Positions 1-6,040 of a stretch of 6,040 nt of DNA are shown here, one piece after another. Location: NCBI GenBank assembly GCA_964483175.1, contig CAZAAT010000092.1, forward strand, positions 1 to 6,040, read 5' to 3'. The notes beneath the pieces are model-generated. The model was not told the DNA's origin and searched no databases. It saw only the letters and a program-made list of their open reading frames with translations. The position numbers were made by a program, and so were the translations under genes. The DNA is from JAAYHC01 sp964483175. Lineage in GTDB: Bacteria; Bacillota; UBA5301. Positions within the stretch are counted from its first letter, which is position 1, and each line of letters begins with the position of its first letter.

Positions 1-320
1 GTCAAGGAGGGCATGACAACCTGTTTGCGTCCAGGGAGCGCAAGCGCCGTGATGGCTAGTACTAATGCCCAAAACCCGCTAACGACTGTTACACAATGGC
101 GGGTCTTATGAAAATTTGCTAACCTCTGTTCTAACAAAGGCACAAGCGGGCCGTCATCAGTTATACGACCATTTTGGTGAGATAATCTGGAATACTTCAG
201 GAAAGATTCAAAATCCGGCGATACTAGGTTCGATGTAGATCGAGGTTTATTAAAGAGTTTCTGTCCACCGAACAACGCCAGATCGGTGACTGCGTGCTTA
301 GGTACTCTTTCCATATTCAC
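1..320 (-). CDS. DegT/DnrJ/EryC1/StrS-family aminotransferase, N-terminal part (3' end beyond the window)
   Basis: This is an open frame of 106 complete codons with no stop, cut by the left edge of the window. The visible protein has the N-terminal layout of PLP-dependent sugar aminotransferases: an LFGGQKLF opening (about residues 17-24), then a GRITDDGPLVPLLEQRLANF segment (about 57-76) equivalent to the family's 'LTNxGPxxxxLE' helix. Next come HCVTVVSGFWALVLAITALAL and a VVMPSL strand. In most relatives the SGFW position reads N/S-G-T. The catalytic lysine region lies outside the window, so activity cannot be judged. The preferred start is GTG at 320, with GGAAA at 327-331 six bases upstream. 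ATG at 314 is the alternative. GTG follows the upstream methyltransferase stop codon with no gap, which implies translational coupling in one operon. The likely role is amination of a keto-sugar nucleotide for flagellin modification; the substrate is unknown. It was translated by hand from the reverse complement. Confidence 0.85.
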   Translation of the reverse strand, partial: MNMERVPKHAVTDLALFGGQKLFNKPRSTSNLVSPDFESFLKYSRLSHQNGRITDDGPLVPLLEQRLANFHKTRHCVTVVSGFWALVLAITALALPGRKQVVMPSL

Positions 321-1007
321 TCAGAGTTTCCGTGTCAGTAGAACATCATAGCGGTAATGTGATGCGTAGAAATTTGTAGGCATCACAGAAAACTTTGCTT
401 CCCAGCCATTTCTAAGTGCCAACGCAGAAAACTGTTCACGAGTACGCCATACTCCGATTTTACTATCATAGTCGAGCATCTCCGTTTCGACCGGTAAGCC
501 ATCCTTATAAAACAGATGCGCTAAATTTCGATCCGGTAGGTTACCAATGAATATTGACTCCAAGTTGACGAAGCGATGATTCAGAATCTTTAATAGTCCG
601 TCGGGATCTGGAAAATACGAAAAACACCCGTAGCACAACGCCTTAGAGTAACGTGACGGTTCCTGCTCTCTTTGCACATACTCAAGCACATCCCCCAGGG
701 AAAAGGTGAAACCCGGCTCGTTCTGAAAGTCGCGTTGAGCCACAGAAATCAGAAACTCGGAGTAGTCTACCCCATGAAAACCAGAGATTGAATCAAACAG
801 CAATGCTGATAAAGCTCCATTTCCACATCCCAAATCCAATAATATATCTTGACCACCGATATTTAACCCTAACTCCCCCCGTATGGCCTGCACGATCATC
901 ATGATCTGCTCATCAGAAACCGGAACTCCATGCACTGTACGTTTAACCTGTCTCCAGTAGTCTTTCTCAGGCAAAGTCGACGGGTAGATCTTGAAATCAG
1001 ATTCCAT
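321..1007 (-). CDS. Class I SAM-dependent methyltransferase (small-molecule or sugar type)
   Basis: A 228-residue protein with a complete Rossmann-type SAM-binding core. Motif I is LLDLGCGNG (residues 56-64), the acidic end of strand 2 is D81 in GVDYS, and GDVLEY (105-110) supplies the usual adenine-side acidic residue D106. ALCYGCFSYFPDPDGLL (123-139) matches the post-II strand and helix. There is no signal peptide or membrane segment, so it should act in the cytoplasm. The ATG at 1007 has AAGGA at 1018-1022, a long but usable spacing of 10 bases. It lies between two sugar aminotransferase genes, 69 bases after the first and abutting the second, so methylation of an amino-sugar or its N-acyl group is the likely role. 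A comparable O-methyltransferase (VioM) occurs in the viosamine island of Pseudomonas syringae. The family is clear; the substrate is inferred from context only. Confidence 0.85.
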   Translation of the reverse strand: MESDFKIYPSTLPEKDYWRQVKRTVHGVPVSDEQIMMIVQAIRGELGLNIGGQDILLDLGCGNGALSALLFDSISGFHGVDYSEFLISVAQRDFQNEPGFTFSLGDVLEYVQREQEPSRYSKALCYGCFSYFPDPDGLLKILNHRFVNLESIFIGNLPDRNLAHLFYKDGLPVETEMLDYDSKIGVWRTREQFSALALRNGWEAKFSVMPTNFYASHYRYDVLLTRKL

Positions 1008-1017
1008 GACTACGATT

Positions 1018-1022
1018 TCCTT
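1018..1022 (-). promoter_or_regulatory. Ribosome binding site of the methyltransferase gene
   Basis: AAGGA on the minus strand, ten bases before the ATG at 1007. It is the only purine-rich Shine-Dalgarno match close to this start in an otherwise AT-rich 69-base spacer. Confidence 0.5.
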
Positions 1023-1076
1023 AGATATTAGTTATAAAAAACATTGTTCCAAAATTATAATTAACAGAGATGCTCA

Positions 1077-2213
1077 TCAACATGGATTTCGAATTAAATT
1101 AGAAATATATTCTTGATCAGACTCTTCCAACGTCGGATACATTGGCAGGCAAATCACTTGAGAGGACGCACGATCAGCATTTGGGAGCAGCTCGATACGA
1201 GCTGACGGAAGATGACGATACATTTGCATACTACTGATAAGAGGAAAAAAGTAGCGTCGGCCAAAAATGTTATTCTTGCGCAACCTATTATATAGTTCGT
1301 CACGATTTAAAGGATAATCTGATTCCACGAGAATCGGAAAATAAGCGTAATTGGAAATATCCGAGTTTATTTCCATACACCTTATCCCTCGAATACCAGA
1401 AAGTAGATTTCGATATTGCGCATCCAGTCTGCGACGACTTTCTAGTGCCCTATTGATATATTTCAACTGCAGCAAGCCAAATGCCGCGCTGACTTCATTC
1501 ATTTTCCCATTAATACCAGGTGCAACAATAGTGGTTTCGTTCGCAAAACCGAAGTTTTTTAAATAATCGATACGCTGTTTGACCTTAGCGTCTGGACAAA
1601 TTATTGCTCCGCCTTCGAAAGTGTTAAAAACTTTCGTTGCATGAAAGCTAAGTATTGAAAGGTCTCCATGACGCAACAAACTACCACCTTCGTCCTGAAC
1701 ACCGAAACAATGCGCAGCATCATAGATCACTTTGAGATTGTAATTATCTGCAATCTCTTGGATCGCGGATACGTCACACGGTTGCCCATAGCAATGCACA
1801 GGAAGAATGGCAGTAGTTTGGGGTGTAATGGCTGCTTCGATCAGCGCCGGATCGAGATTGAAACCATTTGGCTCAATGTCAACAAACACCGGCTTCAGGT
1901 CATTCCAGAGCAGCGCATGCGCGGTCGCCACGAATGAGTACGGAGTCGTAATCACCTCCCCTGTAACTCTCAATGCCTGTAAGGCTGTAAGCAACGCTAA
2001 AGTGCCATTTGCAAATAGCGCAATATGATCGACACCAAGATAATCACACAGAGAGGCTTCCAATTCTTGATGGAACGGCCCACCGTTAGTAAGCTTCTTG
2101 TTGTGCCAGATGGACTCCAAATAGGGAATGAACTCTTCCAGCGGCGGCAAATAAGGCTGCGTGACGTAGATAGCCTCATCAGATCGAGGAGAGGGTTTCG
2201 TTGAGGCTGTCAT
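1077..2213 (-). CDS. VioA-like DegT/DnrJ/EryC1/StrS aminotransferase (nucleotide-sugar 4-aminotransferase)
   Basis: A 378-residue, full-length member of the PLP-dependent sugar aminotransferase family. Diagnostic parts are: VTQPYLPPLEEFIPYLESIW (17-36); LTNGGPFHQELE (41-52); the PLP-phosphate loop NGTLALL (69-75); the cofactor-ring aspartate D165 in YDAAH; the Schiff-base lysine K194 in SFHATKVFNTFEGG; KNFGF (219-223); and RRYFFP (319-324). From memory the pattern is closest to VioA-type enzymes, which convert dTDP-4-keto-6-deoxyglucose to dTDP-viosamine using glutamate. Other keto-sugar specificities are possible, so I give no symbol. ATG at 2213 is the first usable start. It adds about 16 residues before the conserved VTQP and has only a weak upstream AGG. 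The gene lies 94 bases after the GT41 fusion gene on the same strand. It probably makes the amino-deoxy sugar used on flagellin. All catalytic residues are present. Confidence 0.92.
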   Translation of the reverse strand: MTASTKPSPRSDEAIYVTQPYLPPLEEFIPYLESIWHNKKLTNGGPFHQELEASLCDYLGVDHIALFANGTLALLTALQALRVTGEVITTPYSFVATAHALLWNDLKPVFVDIEPNGFNLDPALIEAAITPQTTAILPVHCYGQPCDVSAIQEIADNYNLKVIYDAAHCFGVQDEGGSLLRHGDLSILSFHATKVFNTFEGGAIICPDAKVKQRIDYLKNFGFANETTIVAPGINGKMNEVSAAFGLLQLKYINRALESRRRLDAQYRNLLSGIRGIRCMEINSDISNYAYFPILVESDYPLNRDELYNRLRKNNIFGRRYFFPLISSMQMYRHLPSARIELLPNADRASSQVICLPMYPTLEESDQEYISNLIRNPC

Positions 2214-2293
2214 AATTAATAGAGCCTGTAAAAATTAATCGATTTAGTTGTTTAAATAACTCCAAACAACTTTGACCCTAAATCAGAACTTTC

Positions 2294-2299
2294 ATTATA
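2294..2299 (-). promoter_or_regulatory. Possible -10 element in the spacer before the aminotransferase gene
   Basis: A perfect TATAAT on the minus strand, just after the stop codon of the GT41 fusion gene, in a 94-base very AT-rich spacer (2214-2307). No convincing -35 box lies 16-18 bases upstream; the best-placed hexamer is AGTGAA. AT-rich DNA produces such matches by chance, so this is only a candidate internal promoter for the three downstream genes. Confidence 0.2.
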
Positions 2300-2307
2300 C
2301 TTATAAC

Positions 2308-5300
2308 TTATTCAAGTTCACTGTCCGCCCTCCGGTGTTCAGTATCCACTTCAACCGTAAAACTCTCGGGGTTCTCACCGGCACACCAGCGCTCCCACAT
2401 TGAACGTATCGCACTCTCGAAACCACGCGCTGCGAGCTGCTCGTCGTATAAGTCTGATTTTTTTATTTTTCCCCGTAAACCAAGACGGATCTCCGCAAGC
2501 TCATCAAAATTCTCAGCCCAATATTGAGCTTGCTGTATCAATTGGCTCTGAGAATCAGCTATCCACTCGGTTAAACCTGCACACCCAAGCAAACCGGCTG
2601 TCTGACGCGATGCTCTGGACTGCCCTCGCACTGTGAGCACTGGAACCCCCATCCACAACGCATGGTTAGTCGTTGTTCCCCCGGTATAAGGATAGGTATC
2701 AAGCAATATATCGACATCGTGATGATAACCAAGATACGTCTCTATCTTGGCACGAGGTTTAAAGACCAGTCGAGAAGCCTCCACACCATTTTCGACATAA
2801 AGGGCAATCAACTCTTTTTGTAACTCTCGTTCCGTCACATTTCCAATCAACATTCTTGAATCGGGAATACTCCGCATGACATCTGTCCAAAAACGAATGG
2901 TATTCTCCCCAATTTTATTGTAACGGTTGAAACTTCCGAAAGTCAGATACCCATTGCGTAAGGCTGGAAGCGTATTAGTTTCAGGGCTATCGTGATGAGG
3001 ACGGAAGCTGGTATTGATAGGCATATAAACCAGGCTTTCCGTAAACTGATCGTCGAGTTCCCCGGGGCTCGCAGTATGCTTAGACATGAGATGGTAATCC
3101 ATCCCAAGCAAACCTGTAGTGCCCGGGTAGCCCATCCAGCTTAGCTGTACGGGTGCAGGCTTACGAGCAAACACTCGCAAGCGGTTACCCCCGGTATGGC
3201 CAGAAAGATCGACCAAGACATCAATCCTATCCTCACGAATTTTTCTGGTTAATTTTTCATCACTGTACTTGAATACCCGTGTCCAGGAAGAAACCAGCTC
3301 CTGGATTTTCTTGCTGAAGTCGTCTTCGTTAGCCCATGTGTAATAAGCATGAACTTCTATAGCTGTGTGGTCAATATTTTCCAGAAATGGTATAAAAAAA
3401 CTTGAAATAGCGTGATTTCTGAGATCCCCTGATACAACACCAACTTTTAATTTTTTACTTGGATCTTTTACATTCATATGCTCGGTAAAGGGTGTATTTA
3501 TCTGGCTTTCTACCATACGCCCGAACTCTCGATGCGCTTCAAATAACTCCTGCGATGTCACGTTCTCGTTACGTGCCATGACGAACAAGCGAGCACCCAT
3601 CGAGTAATGATTTGGATCAAGTTTTACGGCTTGATCGAACGCTGCCTGCGCTTCGGTATAACGGCCTTGCTCGGAGAGAACCGCTCCGATGTCACCCAGC
3701 GTGTCCGCTGATTCCGGCTTCAACGCCAATGCCCGACGATGTGCCTCCAGCGCAGGCTTCAGCGCAGCCCTATCTCTTAGGCATTGCCCCAACCGATTCC
3801 ACACAGAACTATTGCTCGGAGCCAATAACAAGGAAATTCTATAACAAAATTCGACATCCCCAAGACGTTGAGACAAGCGCATTACATCAGCCATCGCGGT
3901 ATAGCATTCAACCCGCAACGGAGCGAGGCGAATCGCAGTAATACACGCCAAAAACGCTTGCTCCGTATTACCCGCTTCCGCACGAAACTTTCCCAATTCA
4001 GAAAAAACCACAGGGTCACTTGAATATTTCTTGGTAAGTTTTAACGCCAGCGCCACTCCTTCATGGTATTTTTCTTCACTACGCAGCTTTGCGAACTGCT
4101 TTTTATCCGCCTCGCTGCAACCTAGGCTCTTCTTGTGCGAAGCAATATTCTTTAATGATACTTCCCGGTCTTCCGATAATAGTAGCTGCCGCAACATCAC
4201 TAATGTTGAACCTGTCCATTGTGACATTTTGATTTCTGCAAGCTTATTCTTATGATATTCGCTTAGAGCAAGCCTGGAGCCAGACAACGCTCCGCAACGC
4301 AGCAATCGAATTTCCAATATATTCATGCTTCGCTCGACACTCGTACATAGCGCTTCTTTACTTTTTATACTTTTATCATCTGCCGTTAGCAGTTCTGCCC
4401 ATTGACACTCTATCAGAGCATCTCTTGCCTCTTCAAGGGTTTCATAACTATAAAGCGCCTCCAGGGCATCACGCTGACGTGATTGAAACGGGATTTTTTC
4501 AACCCTGTCCCATGGTGTAATGAAGCACATATCCTGCGCCTCGTATTTCCCTTTCTTCAGCGCTACATAAGGCGCAAACTGGAGTTGATGGCTTGGCGCC
4601 TCTTTCCATTCACAACTGTATCGGACAATATTTGCTCGGAACAAATGTTCCAGGCAAGCCAATACTGCAACCTTATGCTCTTCATCAGTTGTGACCAGGG
4701 ATGATGCGGGGAAAGCGGTTAAACGGATTAACTGCGGGAAGCTCAACGGCAATGGCCAGGAGGTCGTCAAAGTATCGATGACGGTATGCATGAGAGCGTC
4801 TGACGACACAAACTCCTTACCATCCTGACTAATAAACCGACGCGTGCCGTCAGAAATATCAGTCTCTTCTCGCTTGGCTGTCAAGAAGTATCCTGCCACC
4901 AGCATGGTTTTCAAGCGAGACAACTCTGGGGTAGCGGAAATTTGATCCTCACACTCGACATGCGTCAGCAGACACATGCGGGACTTTCTCCCTACCAATA
5001 GATCCAGATGTTGTTGACGTACGACCTTAGGCTGCCCCATATTGGAAAGCGTGCTGGATAACGCAACCTGGGGGCCGTAAGCTGTCACCAGTTCACTGTG
5101 TGGCTGTGCATCCCCCACGTAACACAAACGGTTTTCCATAGCCAGGGATACGAACTCCACCAGATACGTAGCCGTCGGCTGTTCTCCCAAGAGCCTTGCT
5201 GCGAATTCTGTGTCGTCCATGCTTGGAATGGATTCCAGTATCGGTCGGACGATTGAAGCAATTGGGTTGCTATTTTCCAGCCCATCCAGCCATTGGGCAG

Positions 5301-5874
5301 CTAAAACTCTGGAATGGGCTATTGCTTGCTGCGCATCACCAGGCACTGCCCGCATCCCCAGATATTCCCGAACAATATCCTGTGCCTTGCCTCCAGGCTG
5401 CGTTTCAAAACCTATGCAAGCCACACCCGATGGTGCAAGATGGTTGCGGCAAAGTTGTAGCAATGCAGTACGCATTGTCGAAGGCAGTAAGGTGAATAAC
5501 TCTGGAATCACGATGTAATCGAATAAGCCCCAATCATCAGTGACCTCTTCCAACCCCACAGCACGCAGGCTGAAATTCGACCCCACTTTCAACTCGGCAG
5601 CCAATTCCAGCAGTACTTCGCTATTCTCTGGTTTCCATTCTACCGTGATGACTTCGGCTTCCGCATGGTTGACCGCATGTACCAACCCCACCCCCCCACT
5701 GCCATAAGCCAGGACAAGTACACGAGACTGCCCTAAAGCAGCGGTGTTAAGACCGTACAGACGACTGGCAGCCTGAAGCCTTGCCGGTGCATAACCGCTA
5801 TCAATATCAAGTACCAAGCCCTTGACTAAGGGATCAGGCAAAACCGGTTGCGAACTGGAAACGTGGGAGCCCAA
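2308..5874 (-). CDS. Fusion protein: degenerate methyltransferase module, TPR repeats and GT41 (SPINDLY/OGT-type) glycosyltransferase, probable flagellin glycosyltransferase
   Basis: A protein of 1188 residues from the TTG at 5874; numbering here counts from a TTG at 5904, ten codons earlier. Domains in order: a class I methyltransferase-like fold (about 40-185) with a weakened SAM motif; a methyltransferase-regulatory-type region (about 240-315) with the QQHLDLLVGRKSR signature; a helical part (about 365-430); an unassigned linker; five TPRs (about 600-766); and a GT41 catalytic domain (about 816-1170). In the last, H831 in RNHAISSFF matches the conserved N-lobe histidine of OGT. PAPVQLSWMGYPGTTG (916-931), K997 in FNRYNK and YPYTGGTTT (1071-1079) match the nucleotide-sugar site. 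Cytoplasmic Ser/Thr O-glycosylation is the family role; flagellin as target is inferred from the adjacent fliC. No ATG or GTG precedes codon 144, so a TTG start is needed, and GAGAGAG lies six bases before 5874. Confidence 0.88.
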   Translation of the reverse strand: MGSHVSSSQPVLPDPLVKGLVLDIDSGYAPARLQAASRLYGLNTAALGQSRVLVLAYGSGGVGLVHAVNHAEAEVITVEWKPENSEVLLELAAELKVGSNFSLRAVGLEEVTDDWGLFDYIVIPELFTLLPSTMRTALLQLCRNHLAPSGVACIGFETQPGGKAQDIVREYLGMRAVPGDAQQAIAHSRVLAAQWLDGLENSNPIASIVRPILESIPSMDDTEFAARLLGEQPTATYLVEFVSLAMENRLCYVGDAQPHSELVTAYGPQVALSSTLSNMGQPKVVRQQHLDLLVGRKSRMCLLTHVECEDQISATPELSRLKTMLVAGYFLTAKREETDISDGTRRFISQDGKEFVSSDALMHTVIDTLTTSWPLPLSFPQLIRLTAFPASSLVTTDEEHKVAVLACLEHLFRANIVRYSCEWKEAPSHQLQFAPYVALKKGKYEAQDMCFITPWDRVEKIPFQSRQRDALEALYSYETLEEARDALIECQWAELLTADDKSIKSKEALCTSVERSMNILEIRLLRCGALSGSRLALSEYHKNKLAEIKMSQWTGSTLVMLRQLLLSEDREVSLKNIASHKKSLGCSEADKKQFAKLRSEEKYHEGVALALKLTKKYSSDPVVFSELGKFRAEAGNTEQAFLACITAIRLAPLRVECYTAMADVMRLSQRLGDVEFCYRISLLLAPSNSSVWNRLGQCLRDRAALKPALEAHRRALALKPESADTLGDIGAVLSEQGRYTEAQAAFDQAVKLDPNHYSMGARLFVMARNENVTSQELFEAHREFGRMVESQINTPFTEHMNVKDPSKKLKVGVVSGDLRNHAISSFFIPFLENIDHTAIEVHAYYTWANEDDFSKKIQELVSSWTRVFKYSDEKLTRKIREDRIDVLVDLSGHTGGNRLRVFARKPAPVQLSWMGYPGTTGLLGMDYHLMSKHTASPGELDDQFTESLVYMPINTSFRPHHDSPETNTLPALRNGYLTFGSFNRYNKIGENTIRFWTDVMRSIPDSRMLIGNVTERELQKELIALYVENGVEASRLVFKPRAKIETYLGYHHDVDILLDTYPYTGGTTTNHALWMGVPVLTVRGQSRASRQTAGLLGCAGLTEWIADSQSQLIQQAQYWAENFDELAEIRLGLRGKIKKSDLYDEQLAARGFESAIRSMWERWCAGENPESFTVEVDTEHRRADSELE

Positions 5875-5880
5875 GATCAA

Positions 5881-5887
5881 CTCTCTC
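5881..5887 (-). promoter_or_regulatory. Probable ribosome binding site that decides the TTG start of the fusion gene
   Basis: GAGAGAG on the minus strand, six bases upstream of TTG at 5874. The more upstream TTG at 5904 has no Shine-Dalgarno match and sits in the U-tract of the fliC terminator. TTG at 5880 is too close to the purine run. This favours 5874. Confidence 0.5.
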
Positions 5888-5904
5888 AAAAAAAGTCGAA
5901 TCAA

Positions 5905-5939
5905 AATAAAAAGGGCTACGCACGCGTGCAGTAGCCCTT
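5905..5939 (-). terminator. fliC: Rho-independent terminator downstream of flagellin
   Basis: On the minus strand a 9-bp perfect stem (AAGGGCTAC with GTAGCCCTT; arms 5931-5939 and 5911-5919) encloses an 11-base loop that can add a GCA/TGC pairing. It is followed directly by TTTTTATTTT. This is a textbook intrinsic terminator for transcripts coming from fliC. Its U-tract reaches the first possible TTG of the fusion gene, so downstream expression needs read-through or a promoter that I cannot see. Confidence 0.85.
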
Positions 5940-5950
5940 GGGATCGGTGT

Positions 5951-5979
5951 AACTGTCTCCCGGATACCGGGAGACAGTT
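5951..5979 (-). repeat. Perfect 13-bp inverted repeat (hairpin) just after the flagellin stop codon
   Basis: The arms AACTGTCTCCCGG (5951-5963) and CCGGGAGACAGTT (5967-5979) are exact reverse complements around a 3-base loop, starting 16 bases after the fliC stop codon. On the minus strand it has no following T-run (TACACCG follows), so it is not a terminator itself. A 3'-end stabilising structure for the flagellin mRNA is the simplest explanation (inference). Confidence 0.8.
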
Positions 5980-5995
5980 TGCATCACCTTGCGAA

Positions 5996-6040
5996 TTAAC
6001 GCAGCAGCGACAGCACAGTCTGCGGAACCTGGTTGGCTTG
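5996..6040 (-). CDS. fliC: Flagellin, C-terminal end only (5' part beyond the window)
   Basis: The last 14 codons plus a TAA stop read QANQVPQTVLSLLR. This is the conserved end of bacterial flagellin, the C-terminal D0 helix that packs in the filament core and is bound by the FliS chaperone before export. The match to enterobacterial FliC tails (QANQVPQNVLSLLR in Salmonella and E. coli) is nearly exact. The rest of the gene lies beyond the right edge, so size and glycosylation sites cannot be seen. The stop is followed by a tandem hairpin and terminator, as expected for a highly expressed monocistronic flagellin gene. It is the best anchor for interpreting the downstream sugar genes as a flagellin modification locus. 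Confidence 0.9.
   Translation of the reverse strand, partial: QANQVPQTVLSLLR

Noticed and set aside
1021..1044. Eight-codon minus-strand mini-ORF (MFFITNI) with GGA upstream, in the spacer before the methyltransferase
   Set aside because: Very short, no attenuator-type residue run or hairpin nearby; such frames arise by chance in AT-rich spacers.
1997..2179. Minus-strand open frame of 60 codons within the VioA-like gene
   Set aside because: It overlaps the conserved aminotransferase in another frame and has no family features.
2214..2239. Direct repeat AATTAAT (2214-2220 and 2233-2239) before the VioA-like gene as a regulator site
   Set aside because: Seven AT-only bases repeated once in an AT-rich spacer is expected by chance.
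2247..2270. Inverted repeat GTTGTTT / AAACAAC in the 2214-2307 spacer as a possible terminator
   Set aside because: The stem is AT-rich, only 7 bp and with a 10-base loop, and the T-run on the minus strand is more than ten bases away, so it is not a credible intrinsic terminator.
3612..3941. Plus-strand open frames inside the minus-strand genes (for example this one, and others at 1351-1566, 1668-1937, 2400-2636, 4031-4255, 4483-4704, 5196-5518)
   Set aside because: Each lies entirely opposite a well-supported minus-strand gene, shows no recognisable domain and looks like low-complexity antisense translation.
5905..5995. Sigma-54, FliA or sigma-70 promoter for the fusion gene in the fliC downstream spacer
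   Set aside because: I looked for TGGCAC-N5-TTGC, TAAA-N15-GCCGATAA and paired -35/-10 boxes on the minus strand and found no acceptable match; the space is taken up by the two hairpins.

Overview
The window carries five genes, all on the minus strand. Read in the direction of transcription (from high to low coordinates) they are: the last codons of a flagellin gene (fliC), a very large fusion protein ending in a SPINDLY/OGT-type (GT41) glycosyltransferase, a VioA-like DegT-family sugar aminotransferase, a small class I SAM-dependent methyltransferase, and the 5' part of a second DegT-family aminotransferase that runs off the left edge. This gene content is typical of a flagellin modification (glycosylation) locus beside the flagellin gene.

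The organism is most likely a flagellated gammaproteobacterium of moderate GC content. The flagellin tail (QANQVPQTVLSLLR) closely resembles the tail of enterobacterial FliC. Modification islands directly downstream of fliC, on the same strand and towards fliA, are known in Enterobacterales, so that order is my best guess. Only 14 flagellin residues are visible and short flagellin tails are widely conserved, so this is an inference.

Layout. 5996-6040: fliC 3' end. 5905-5979: two tandem hairpins, a 13-bp perfect hairpin and then a classic intrinsic terminator whose U-tract runs into the start region of the next gene. 2308-5874: the 1188-residue fusion, with a degenerate methyltransferase-like domain, a methyltransferase-regulatory-type region, five TPRs and a GT41 catalytic domain. 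2214-2307: an AT-rich spacer with a possible -10 element. 1077-2213: VioA-like aminotransferase. 1008-1076: AT-rich spacer. 321-1007: class I methyltransferase. 1-320: second aminotransferase, partial, starting on the base after the methyltransferase stop codon.

A working model (inference): the aminotransferase makes a nucleotide-activated 4-amino-4,6-dideoxyhexose such as dTDP-viosamine. The second aminotransferase and the methyltransferase contribute further sugar tailoring. The large TPR-GT41 protein transfers a sugar to flagellin Ser/Thr in the cytoplasm before export. No plus-strand gene, tRNA, rRNA, CRISPR array or mobile element was found.
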